A DNA stretch of 64,000 nucleotides from Hymenobacter sp. YC55 (lineage in GTDB: Bacteria; Bacteroidota; Bacteroidia; Cytophagales; Hymenobacteraceae), in NCBI RefSeq assembly GCF_029433095.1, contig NZ_JARNTX010000001.1, forward strand, positions 1,488,001 to 1,552,000, read 5' to 3'. Position numbers and translations under genes: made by a program. Below are positions 15,490-23,854 of the stretch, in pieces. Positions within the stretch are counted from its first letter, which is position 1. Every line of letters starts with the position of its first letter. The notes beneath the pieces were generated by a model. It was not told the origin of the DNA, made no database searches, and saw only the letters and a program-made list of their open reading frames with translations.

Positions 15490-17946
15490 GTCGGTAAGGC
15501 AATGGGTGCGAATTCAAACAAAGAGCAAAAGTAGCGCAGAGTTAGATGCTTTATCTTGAGCTCAAGTATTTCGCTTCCTTACGTAAGACAACCGCTTTTC
15601 ACCTTACAGAAATGTAAAAACGTTGTTTATAGCATCATCTTTTTTGCTGCAGCCATGTATATAGGAGCAAAACCCTCAAACAACGAGTTAGCGCGTTGTT
15701 TCGGGCAGTAACCGTTCTCGAGTTTATATAGTTCGGAAGAGAACCTCACCTAGCATTGCTAACAACAGCTACGTGCTCCGCAACAAAGCAATTGCTAAGG
15801 CTGGCTAGCACCACTTGGCTTTCTTGTCCAGTGAACTAATAAGCTGCAGCAATGGTGTAATTCACACACAGATTGCCTGAGCTAATAACTACACTTAACT
15901 AGACTGGAAAATCACAAGTAGGCAATTGACGCTGGGGCTTAGTCGCCGCTTTCAGCTAAAACAGAGGCTTTCATGCTGCAGCCACATGAAGTAGCTCCAT
16001 CTTCATAAAGGAGATGTAACTGAGATAACCAATTATCAAGCTACCTCTATAAAGCAAACACGACTACTTGTTAGTGCCCTGTCTCGCACAGACAAGTTTG
16101 CACTACGTTTCTAAGCCATACAATTCCCGCATATCACCACTCTGTCTAGAGCCAAGCTGGCAATCCTCTTACTACCATTTCTCTTCCTGTTGCAGTTGTT
16201 CATAACAGACAGCATTAGTTAGGTTTAAATGAGAAGTACTGGTACGTCAAATGTTGGTCTTCAGCAGTTTAAGGTAATTTTCTATGTGGTTTGTGGCGGT
16301 AATGTATGAGCAAAAACTTCTTTTTAAAATATTTAATCGAATTATAATCTAGTGCACTCGGTAAATACTGTTAGGTCTGAATTGTACTGTATAATTGTAT
16401 TATTTCTCTCAAATGCAAAGGAGCGCAAAGGCTAAAAAGTAGCATTTATGCTAATTGTGTAGATATAATGTTTTGTAAATCAATGATATACAACAAATAG
16501 ATTTTTCGCTATGTGAATATGATTAACCATGTACATACACCAAAGCATGCTAATGCTTTGGTGTTACGTGACAACAATTAAATGCCAAAATTTTGTAACT
16601 CTTCAAAGGTGTACTGTCATGTTCAAAGATTGACTGCTCATCAAGGCTACAAAACGTTTTGTGACTGTAGAAGTGGTGTATCGAGATTAAATTTGCTTTA
16701 ATCTGATATGATACTGCCTTTGCAGTATTTAATCAAAGGCTTGATATGAATCTTCTTTGTAAGTGGCTTGGCAATTGCCTTTCACTGCAATTTAATGGAT
16801 GTAGCAAAAGAATAATCACATAGCATGAGAATAAATGCAATTACCGGATGCAGGCAAGAGTATGTAGCTCTGATTTAGCAGTATAAAGTATAATATACGG
16901 TTTAGTTAATATAACACAGGCAGCTTTTTGTTCTGGCGATTTTCGTTATACAGACAGGCTTATAGTCTTAACCATCCCTCTAACGCTTTAGCATTCGCTA
17001 GCTATGCTGAAACTTGCCCTACACTTCTTGCGTAAAAACAAAATTTTGCACTCTTCAAGATTTACAGCAGGAAACGGCACTATGCTTGCTAACCCGAATT
17101 CTGCTTTCCAGATTAAAATCGCCTCTCGCACAAGATATAGCTACTGTTCGTAAAAGTAAGGGAGGCTTTTTCATTGATAATGAGAGTTTTATGAGTGATT
17201 GTTTACTATAAAGGATACCGTATTTCATTTATTGTGATAATTTAATTTTGTATTTTAAGTAACATTTATAAATTTTTAAAGAAAATTACGCTCGTATACA
17301 ACTTTTTTAAAGTGCCTTTTTAGGCTTATTTAAGGGTAGTCTAAACAGGTAGTCGTTCTATAGCTCATCATCTGTTGAAGTTGCTCTTTTGCACTGTGAG
17401 CGCAAATTTTCAGCTATAGCTAGCTATACTAAATAACCGGCTTTGTCAGCCTGTGTACCTCCAATTTGTCTCATAATTAGAACACTTGAACGGGTGGTGC
17501 ACTACGTAACTGGTAGTGTGGTCGGTTTGGATTTCACGGGTTATTCATAACTTGCGGTGCAAATAGAGAAAGCCAGTAGCACTTTCCTGAGGTGATTATT
17601 GGGTCAAAGTAGAGTTCAGTAGTAGGAAGTTGTTACCTTCTCAAAGAGCTGAAATAGTAGTCGACTAGCTAAGCAAAAGAAGTAAAGCCTCCTTAGTAAA
17701 AGCTGTATAGCCTTGTTTTTAAGGGTATTACGGTAAAAATCTAGTTAGCTGCTTCTGTCTTGTTCGCTTCAGCTAGGTAGTACTTCAACGACGCTCATGC
17801 ATGGGTTGCATACGTGTCCGCACTACCAAATACAAATCTTAAAGACCTGTTCTTAAAAAGATTTGAAAAGTACAATAAAACAAAAAGGCAAAGCCGCAAA
17901 AAAGTGCTAATCCGTTAGCGTGTTCATTTCAACCTTTTCTTCTGTA
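15490..17946. other. AT-rich gap of about 2.4 kb without a supported gene
   Basis: This is the longest non-coding stretch in the window and visibly richer in A and T than its neighbours. A 65-codon open frame at 17014 has no recognisable features. I saw no tRNA or rRNA signature. Visible structures are a perfect hairpin at 16537-16564 and a weaker 8-bp hairpin at 15678-15701. The last part is presumably the upstream region of the secreted-protein gene at 17947. Confidence 0.6.
16537..16564. repeat. Perfect 12-bp hairpin in the AT-rich gap
   Basis: ACACCAAAGCAT, loop GCTA, ATGCTTTGGTGT. No T-run follows on either strand, so it is not an obvious intrinsic terminator. It has no neighbouring gene to explain it. 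Confidence 0.7.
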
Positions 17947-19995
17947 ATGGTCAAATCCACAGCCCGTACGTTAAAGCACTACTCACCCATTTTTGGAAAA
18001 GCTGCTCAACAGCCCAACTACCAGAATGGACTAGTAGAAGCTGCCCAGACTGAACGCCCTTCACTAGAAAAATTGTCTTGTGAAGCTACTACTAGTAGTG
18101 AAGCAAAATCCAAGAAGCAGTGGTTTCAGAGTTCAGCCTTCAGAAAATTTCAACTTATCTGTGGCGTAGCACTCCCTTTCTTAACTAATAGTACTGCATT
18201 TGGCCAAACTCCAACTCCTTTCTTAACCAGCAAGACTTTAGGAACTCCACGCAACACTATGGTAGTGGCTTCGGGTGGGGGAGATGCGTCTGACTACTTG
18301 CAGTTAGCCCAAAACTATTCGCTTGCAGCGGGTATGGAGTACCGCTACGGCACCCCTAGTACTGTATCTGATAGTGGTTTCCCCACCTTGTATCAGCCAA
18401 GTAGCCGTCGTTTCGACAACCACGGGAATGGTAGCGGCTGGGACTATCAGATTGGTTCTCAAGACATTTCGAAAAACGATTACATGTCTAACCACGCTCA
18501 GCTACTTTTCGTGCCCGATGCAATGACGCATCCCGGCTTGGCAGTAGTACAGACGATGGTAATGGCAGAGGGTACTGTAAGCGAAAAACCCGAATTGCCT
18601 TGGGTATACTACGGTGGAGGTAACCCAATCATCGACCTCACAACCCGGTTGAACTACGTGCTTACGAATGGTGGACCTCTCCGCCAACCGACCGCTGTAG
18701 CTCACTCTTATGGCCAGGATACTTGGTCTACAAATAGCCTCGTAACATTCCAGTCGGGCTTGGTTGCCGCATTTGGTAGCAACACAGGACCGGGTAACGT
18801 GGCTGTGAAGCTAGCGCCGGGCAAAGTTCCCACTGCTATTGCTATCACTTCCAACAACGAGTTTGCTCTTGTAACAGTATGGGATACCAATCAGCGCAAA
18901 GGCCAAGTGGCCGTGCTGGCATTGGGTACTGGCAATAGCTTCTGGGGCGACTGGTCGGAAAACTATCCGGGTTTCCGCAACAAAGGTCTCTTCACCTTCA
19001 TGAAAATTCTGGGCTACGTTGACCTGCCCGGAATGACCCAGCCTACTGAAATATGCGCCGCGACCGACTACACCGCTAGCAGTGACGACAACGATTCTTG
19101 GCTGGTATCGGCCGACGGTCGTGACCGTCGCTACGAAGCGAGAGAGTTGCCATTCAGCAACGAGACCAACCGCGTAAGCTTTATTTCGGGCGGGAACCGT
19201 GGCCGCTACTCGCGGAGTGGCTACGCCACAATCATCAGCAAGGCAGAGAAGAAAGTGATTTTCTTGGATCTGAAGCCTTTGTTCTCGCAGATGTTTAACA
19301 TGTATCTCACATCGCGCAGCAACTTCCTGCTCACGCAAAACACGGGCATGCTGCCGAGTCAGTGGCCTTACACCTTCGACAACGCACCGGGTTCGGCTCC
19401 GACTGTGGCCAAAGTAGTTGACATGGCGCAAGCTCCTACGGCTGTGCGTACCAACATCGTTCCTGGCTACAACCAAGCTTACGTCGCTACTCAGGATGGA
19501 ACGTTGCATTTGTTTAGTGTAGGAGGATATAGCACCACCAACGGCGGAACGCCAGCTGATATCAGAGAAGTAGGAAGTGTAGCAGTAGGTAGCAACCCAA
19601 CGAGCATTGCATACTCGAAGAATAAGGGGTACAATAATGATGCCAACACTTGCAACATTGGCAAAGAACTTATCGTGTGTTCGCGCGGTGAGCGGGCTAT
19701 CAAGTGGGTACAGATTAGCGGAAACTCTGCTACTGTTACGAAAACCTTGCGCGACACCCGCCTGAAAGACCCAGTATGGGTAGAAGACAACGACAACCAC
19801 GGTAGCGAGGTGCCAGTGATAAGTGTTACCGACTATAGCGGTAAGCAACTGCTGAACTACCGCTACGGCAACATTATTTTCCACACCAACGGCGGCAACA
19901 CCTACGGTATAGGAGGAAACGGCCAATTCGAATGTGGCGGTGCTTATCAGCTACAAGGTCGGCCGTTCCAGGTATCTGGTAGCAACGTTCCATAA
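17947..19995 (+). CDS. Large secreted protein of unknown function, propeller-like
   Basis: 682 residues from the ATG at 17947; a GTG nine codons earlier is also possible. About 65 polar residues come first, then a hydrophobic segment ending in an export-like site (FQLICGVALPFLTNSTAFGQ), so this is either a very long signal peptide or the true start lies later at a non-ATG codon. The mature part is rich in Gly, Asn and Tyr and carries spaced repeats such as TAIAITSNNEFALVTVWD, NQAYVATQDGTLHLFSVGG and NPTSIAYSKNKG, which resemble blades of a YVTN-type beta-propeller. There is no T9SS sorting domain at its end (FQVSGSNVP). I do not recognise the family. The following PA14 gene has a similarly extended signal peptide, hinting at shared export. 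Confidence 0.7.
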   Translation: MVKSTARTLKHYSPIFGKAAQQPNYQNGLVEAAQTERPSLEKLSCEATTSSEAKSKKQWFQSSAFRKFQLICGVALPFLTNSTAFGQTPTPFLTSKTLGTPRNTMVVASGGGDASDYLQLAQNYSLAAGMEYRYGTPSTVSDSGFPTLYQPSSRRFDNHGNGSGWDYQIGSQDISKNDYMSNHAQLLFVPDAMTHPGLAVVQTMVMAEGTVSEKPELPWVYYGGGNPIIDLTTRLNYVLTNGGPLRQPTAVAHSYGQDTWSTNSLVTFQSGLVAAFGSNTGPGNVAVKLAPGKVPTAIAITSNNEFALVTVWDTNQRKGQVAVLALGTGNSFWGDWSENYPGFRNKGLFTFMKILGYVDLPGMTQPTEICAATDYTASSDDNDSWLVSADGRDRRYEARELPFSNETNRVSFISGGNRGRYSRSGYATIISKAEKKVIFLDLKPLFSQMFNMYLTSRSNFLLTQNTGMLPSQWPYTFDNAPGSAPTVAKVVDMAQAPTAVRTNIVPGYNQAYVATQDGTLHLFSVGGYSTTNGGTPADIREVGSVAVGSNPTSIAYSKNKGYNNDANTCNIGKELIVCSRGERAIKWVQISGNSATVTKTLRDTRLKDPVWVEDNDNHGSEVPVISVTDYSGKQLLNYRYGNIIFHTNGGNTYGIGGNGQFECGGAYQLQGRPFQVSGSNVP

Positions 19996-20312
19996 GGGAA
20001 CCTTCCACACAATCAGTTTAATCGGTATTTCCTTTTGCCCGTCTTCAGCGAAATGCCAAGCATTTCACCTGCGGGTAGCCTGAATAACATTGGCCAGGTA
20101 TTGTAAGCCGGCCCCAGAAATAAGAGATCTCAAGCAAGCGTCCTTTCGGGGCTGCTAGGCTGCGCTTTGAATCCAGGTGGCACTTTCGGTAGCTACTCAG
20201 AAGCCTTGATTGGCCGGATAGATAGCCCCTGGTTTCAAAGCAAGGACCAACATCTTCTAAATGATTTAAGAGCAAGTAGTAGCGAAATGCTACGCACTAA
20301 ACGGGATTTTTC
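19996..20312 (+). promoter_or_regulatory. Structured leader before the PA14 gene
   Basis: This 317-bp gap has no gene. It contains a 14-bp inverted repeat with one mismatch, GCTTTGAATCCAGG (20164-20177) against CCTGGTTTCAAAGC (20228-20241), enclosing 50 bases. An overlapping alternative pairing is GGGGCT (20148-20153) with AGCCCC (20224-20229). No known riboswitch core was recognised. Confidence 0.4.
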
Positions 20313-22604
20313 ATGAAACAAAACCATACTGCGCAAAGCATGCTCCACTGGATTTGGACTTTCATCTTCGCCAAGACACCTAAGTTTACACTGCCGACTC
20401 TGTTAGCAGTACTCTCTTTCGCACTTCCAGGTTACAGCCAAAACGTTTGGTTGGGAATGAAATTTACAGTTGGCAACAACCCAATACGTGTAACCGACTT
20501 GGGCCGGGTCCGCGTGGTTGGCAACAGCCAAGCGCATACCGTGAAGCTCGTACAAGCCAGCAATGGTGCCGACGTGGCTACGGGTTCTGTAAGCATCAAC
20601 ATGGCAGGTGGCACCGAAGGGCAGTTCAACTACGTAGCCCTCTCTAACCCAGTGACGCTGGCTGCAAACACGGCCTACTACTTGGTAAGCGAGGAAACGA
20701 CCGGCGGCGACTACTGGCACGATTCCAACACGTCCGTTACCACGGATGCCATAGCAGCATGCAACGGCCCGGTTTCAGGTACTGGCAACACGTTTACCGT
20801 CGAGTCGAGCACCCCAAACACGAGCTATGTACCGCTCGATTTCCGCTATACCAACTCGTCACAACTCACCATGCGTAATGCTGACAATCCAGCTAACGCA
20901 GTGAATGGCATCGACTACTCATACTACCATGGCGCATGGAGCAATGTGCCTAACTTTAGCGCCTTGACGGCAGTTAAAACCGGCGAGCAAACGGGCTTCT
21001 CTTTAGCACCCCGCACTCGTGCCGATGAGTTCGGCTTCCGCTTCATGGGCTACGTGGATGTGCCAGCCGATGGTACCTACACTTTCTACACGTCTTCCGA
21101 CGACGGTTCGATCCTCAACATTGGTGGCGCCGTAGTAGTAAACAACGATGGCCTGCACGGCCAAGCAGAGAGGTCAGGCACTATCGCCCTGAAAGCCGGT
21201 AAGCACGCCATTACCGTTAATTACTTCGACAACTCTGGCAGCGGCGACATTTTGAACGTGAGTTATGCCGGACCTGGCATCAGCAAGCAAATCATTCCCG
21301 CTTCGGCCCTCTACCGTAGCTCTGCTCCTAACACAGGCAACACCGGTAACCCAAGCCCAACCGCAGCTCTCCGGGCTGCTGACAACCCAGCCAACGCCGT
21401 AAGCGGCTTGTCGTATGCCTACTACCAAGGTGCTTGGAGCGACGTGCCAACTTTCAGCTCGCTGACTCCCGTGAAAACCGGTGACGTAACAAGCTTCTCT
21501 CTTGCCCCGCGCACTCGCAACGACGACTTCGCTTTCAACTACACAGGCTACATTGATGTGCCAACCGATGGCACCTACACTTTCTACACGTCTTCCGACG
21601 ACGGTTCGATCCTCTCCATCGGTGGAAATGTAGTAGTTGACAACAACGGCTTGCACGCCACGCAGGAGCGGTCTGGTGCAATCGGTCTGAAGGCTGGTAA
21701 GCACGCCATCACGGTGGGCTTCTTCGAAAGAGGCGGTGGTGAGGTTCTCAACGTTAGCTACGAAGGTCCTGGCATCAACAAGCAAACTGTTCCTGCTTCG
21801 GCCTTGTACCGCACTTCCTCAACTGCTGCGCCAACACCTGGCTTGCGTAACCCCGACAACCCAAGCGACGCCGTAAGCGGCTTGTCGTACGCCTACTATC
21901 AGGGTTCTTGGAGCACTGTGCCAACCTTCAGCTCGCTGACTCCCGTGAAAACTGGTGACATAGCTTCCTTCACCTTGGAGCCACGTACTCGCAACGAAAG
22001 CTTCGCTTTCAGCTATACAGGCTACATCGACGTACCAGCAGACGGTACCTACACCTTCTTCACCACGTCTGACGACGGTTCGGTGCTCTCGATTGGCGAA
22101 ACGGTAGTAGTTGACAACAACGGCCTGCATGCAGAGCAGGAGCGGTCGGGCACCATCGGCTTGAAAGCTGGTAAGCATGCCATCACGGTAGGCTACTTCG
22201 AAAGATCTGGCCAGGAAGTATTCAACGTGAGCTACGACGGCCCTGGCTTCGACAAGCAAGTTATCCCGGCTTCGATCCTGTACCGCTCGGCTGGCGCTTC
22301 GGTTGCAAAAGCAGCAGCTGTAACTTCCGCTGCCTCCGTTTCAGCTTTGCCAACGGCTCCGCTATCTGTCTATCCTAACCCGAGCACCGATGGACGCCCA
22401 ACTATCACCTGGCAGGCCAAACAAGCACAAGACGTAACCTTGCGCGTCTTCAACAAGCAGGGTACACTGGTAAGCTTGCTCACCCGGTCAGTACCAGCAG
22501 GTGAATCGTCTTTCCAGTTGCCGAGCACCTTGGTTAGCGGTACCTACTACTTCAGAGCCACTATCGACGGCGAGCCACAAAACTTCACGCTCGTTGTAGA
22601 GTAA
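20313..22604 (+). CDS. Triple-PA14 secreted protein with T9SS type A sorting domain
   Basis: A 763-residue protein with an extended signal peptide (hydrophobic LPTLLAVLSFALPGYSQ ends near residue 43). Residues 45-180 form a beta domain like those preceding adhesin modules (VWLGMKFTVGNNPIRVTDLG). Three PA14 repeats follow at about 187-336, 352-500 and 510-658. Each has the core YTFYTSSDDGS or a close variant and ends KQxxPASxLYR. The C-terminal 80 residues (from PLSVYPNPSTDGRPT) are a type IX secretion sorting domain. PA14 domains usually bind carbohydrate, so a glycan-binding surface protein is likely. The downstream terminator ends the unit; the unknown secreted protein lies upstream on the same strand. 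Confidence 0.88.
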   Translation: MKQNHTAQSMLHWIWTFIFAKTPKFTLPTLLAVLSFALPGYSQNVWLGMKFTVGNNPIRVTDLGRVRVVGNSQAHTVKLVQASNGADVATGSVSINMAGGTEGQFNYVALSNPVTLAANTAYYLVSEETTGGDYWHDSNTSVTTDAIAACNGPVSGTGNTFTVESSTPNTSYVPLDFRYTNSSQLTMRNADNPANAVNGIDYSYYHGAWSNVPNFSALTAVKTGEQTGFSLAPRTRADEFGFRFMGYVDVPADGTYTFYTSSDDGSILNIGGAVVVNNDGLHGQAERSGTIALKAGKHAITVNYFDNSGSGDILNVSYAGPGISKQIIPASALYRSSAPNTGNTGNPSPTAALRAADNPANAVSGLSYAYYQGAWSDVPTFSSLTPVKTGDVTSFSLAPRTRNDDFAFNYTGYIDVPTDGTYTFYTSSDDGSILSIGGNVVVDNNGLHATQERSGAIGLKAGKHAITVGFFERGGGEVLNVSYEGPGINKQTVPASALYRTSSTAAPTPGLRNPDNPSDAVSGLSYAYYQGSWSTVPTFSSLTPVKTGDIASFTLEPRTRNESFAFSYTGYIDVPADGTYTFFTTSDDGSVLSIGETVVVDNNGLHAEQERSGTIGLKAGKHAITVGYFERSGQEVFNVSYDGPGFDKQVIPASILYRSAGASVAKAAAVTSAASVSALPTAPLSVYPNPSTDGRPTITWQAKQAQDVTLRVFNKQGTLVSLLTRSVPAGESSFQLPSTLVSGTYYFRATIDGEPQNFTLVVE
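20871..22286 (+). repeat. Three tandem PA14-encoding repeats
   Basis: About 450 bp each: 20871-21320, 21366-21812 and 21840-22286. Copies 2 and 3 are most alike, sharing long identical DNA such as the stretch around GGCTTGTCGTA(T/C)GCCTACTA, which points to recent duplication or gene conversion. Confidence 0.85.
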
Positions 22605-22639
22605 GGCAGGACACCTTTCAATAGGTCTTGATTTCAGGC

Positions 22640-22686
22640 TGCAGCGCCTGTACAGAAGCTAGGAATAGCTCTGTGCAGGCGCTGCA
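22640..22686. terminator. Terminator after the PA14 gene
   Basis: TGCAGCGCCTGTACAG (22640-22655) pairs with CTGTGCAGGCGCTGCA (22671-22686), with one mismatch, then a short T-run (ACTTTTT). It lies between converging genes. Confidence 0.85.
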
Positions 22687-22731
22687 TACTTTTTAGCAGA
22701 TACACTATATAAATAGGAGTGCTTGCGTGTT

Positions 22732-23736
22732 CTAGTAATACAAGCCGCGGGCTACGAAGCCCCGGCGCTTGTTCCATTCTAAGGCGGGGGCAGGAAGATG
22801 AAAAATGCTCGCCACATAGAATACACGGCGCAGTAGTTTGCTTTTGGTCGGGATGCGGCGCAGGTCTACATCCAGGCTCAGATAATACTGCCGATAGGCG
22901 TGCAGGCCAGCCGCGGCGTTGGTAGCCGGGTCGTTGAATACCATCTGCTGACCTCCGTAGCCCACAGCGGGTTGCAGCCAGCGCGGCCAACGGGAACTGG
23001 CCGGCAGCCAAGCCCCCACATCAACGCAGAGCCAGTAGGTCTGGCCGTTGTAGTCTTTCAGGTATTGCTCGGCTAAACTTTTGCCGAGCACGTTGGGGCG
23101 GCGAGCGGCGTAGGGCGTGGTATGAAACGAGTACTTGGGCATGATGCGCACTTCCCGCCAGGCGAGCTGCTGCCCAATAAGGCCCACCGAACCAAGAAAA
23201 TTAGCGGCCAAGTCGGTAGCGGAGGCCCCGTAGGCCGGGGCACGCCCATCGAGCAGCTCGATGGGGCTTTGCAGTAGAAAACCCACAAAGCCGCCGTACC
23301 AAATAGCGCGACGCTCGGGCACGCCGGCCCACTGCAACATGTCGACCGCGCCGCGGCTCTCGTGGAAGGCACCCCAGAAGTGACCGGCCTTGTCGAGCTG
23401 CTTCCACTCGGGTAGGTCATTAAACCAGTGAAGCTTGGTTTTCTCGCCGGTGTACCACCCTTCACTTAAGGCATAGGTGAGGCCCGTGTACGAAACGGCC
23501 AGGCCCGCCGCGAGCAAGGGCAGGCGCCGATTCAAGCGCGAGGCAACGGTGTCGGGGCGAGGAGCCGGCGAGGTGAGGGGAGCCGTTGTGGTTCCCGCCG
23601 AAGGGGGTGGAGCGGAGAGTTGCTGTGCTAGGGCCGGAGTAGTCAGCAGCACGCAGGTTAGAGTCGTGCTTAGGCCGCGATGCGTAAGCAACCGACCGAA
23701 AAAAGGACGAGTGAAAAGCGTGAAGTGAGGAGGCAC
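22732..23736 (-). CDS. DUF2279 family outer-envelope protein
   Basis: A 334-residue protein with a signal peptide ending TPALAQ, then a Pro/Thr/Ser-rich spacer (about 40-70). The conserved core runs from ALSEGWYTGEKTKLHWFNDLPEWKQLDKAGHFWGAF; WKQLDKAGH is characteristic of DUF2279 (YfiM-related) proteins of Bacteroidota. Several hydrophobic helices and membrane-strand-like segments follow. Function is unknown. It is divergent from the amylase gene with only about 120 bp between the start codons, so they may share a control region. Confidence 0.8.
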   Translation of the reverse strand: MPPHFTLFTRPFFGRLLTHRGLSTTLTCVLLTTPALAQQLSAPPPSAGTTTAPLTSPAPRPDTVASRLNRRLPLLAAGLAVSYTGLTYALSEGWYTGEKTKLHWFNDLPEWKQLDKAGHFWGAFHESRGAVDMLQWAGVPERRAIWYGGFVGFLLQSPIELLDGRAPAYGASATDLAANFLGSVGLIGQQLAWREVRIMPKYSFHTTPYAARRPNVLGKSLAEQYLKDYNGQTYWLCVDVGAWLPASSRWPRWLQPAVGYGGQQMVFNDPATNAAAGLHAYRQYYLSLDVDLRRIPTKSKLLRRVFYVASIFHLPAPALEWNKRRGFVARGLYY

Positions 23737-23854
23737 AGGTCAACCGTAGCAGTTTGACAAAGCTACAAACAAAAGCCACTGCGGAACTGCGAGCTCAGTG
23801 TACAGACTAGCTACCTTTGGCTTTGATTCTAGCACAATTCCCACTTCTTTTTTC

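Noticed and set aside
17014..17211. 65-codon open frame in the AT-rich gap
   Set aside because: No recognisable features or start context; open frames of this length occur by chance.
18811..19926. Open frame of 371 codons opposite the unknown secreted protein
   Set aside because: No recognisable domain; the plus strand has an export signal and repeat structure, so it is the better reading.
19996..20312. Cyclic-di-GMP (GEMM) riboswitch before the PA14 gene
   Set aside because: The conserved GEMM core and tetraloop receptor sequences are not present.
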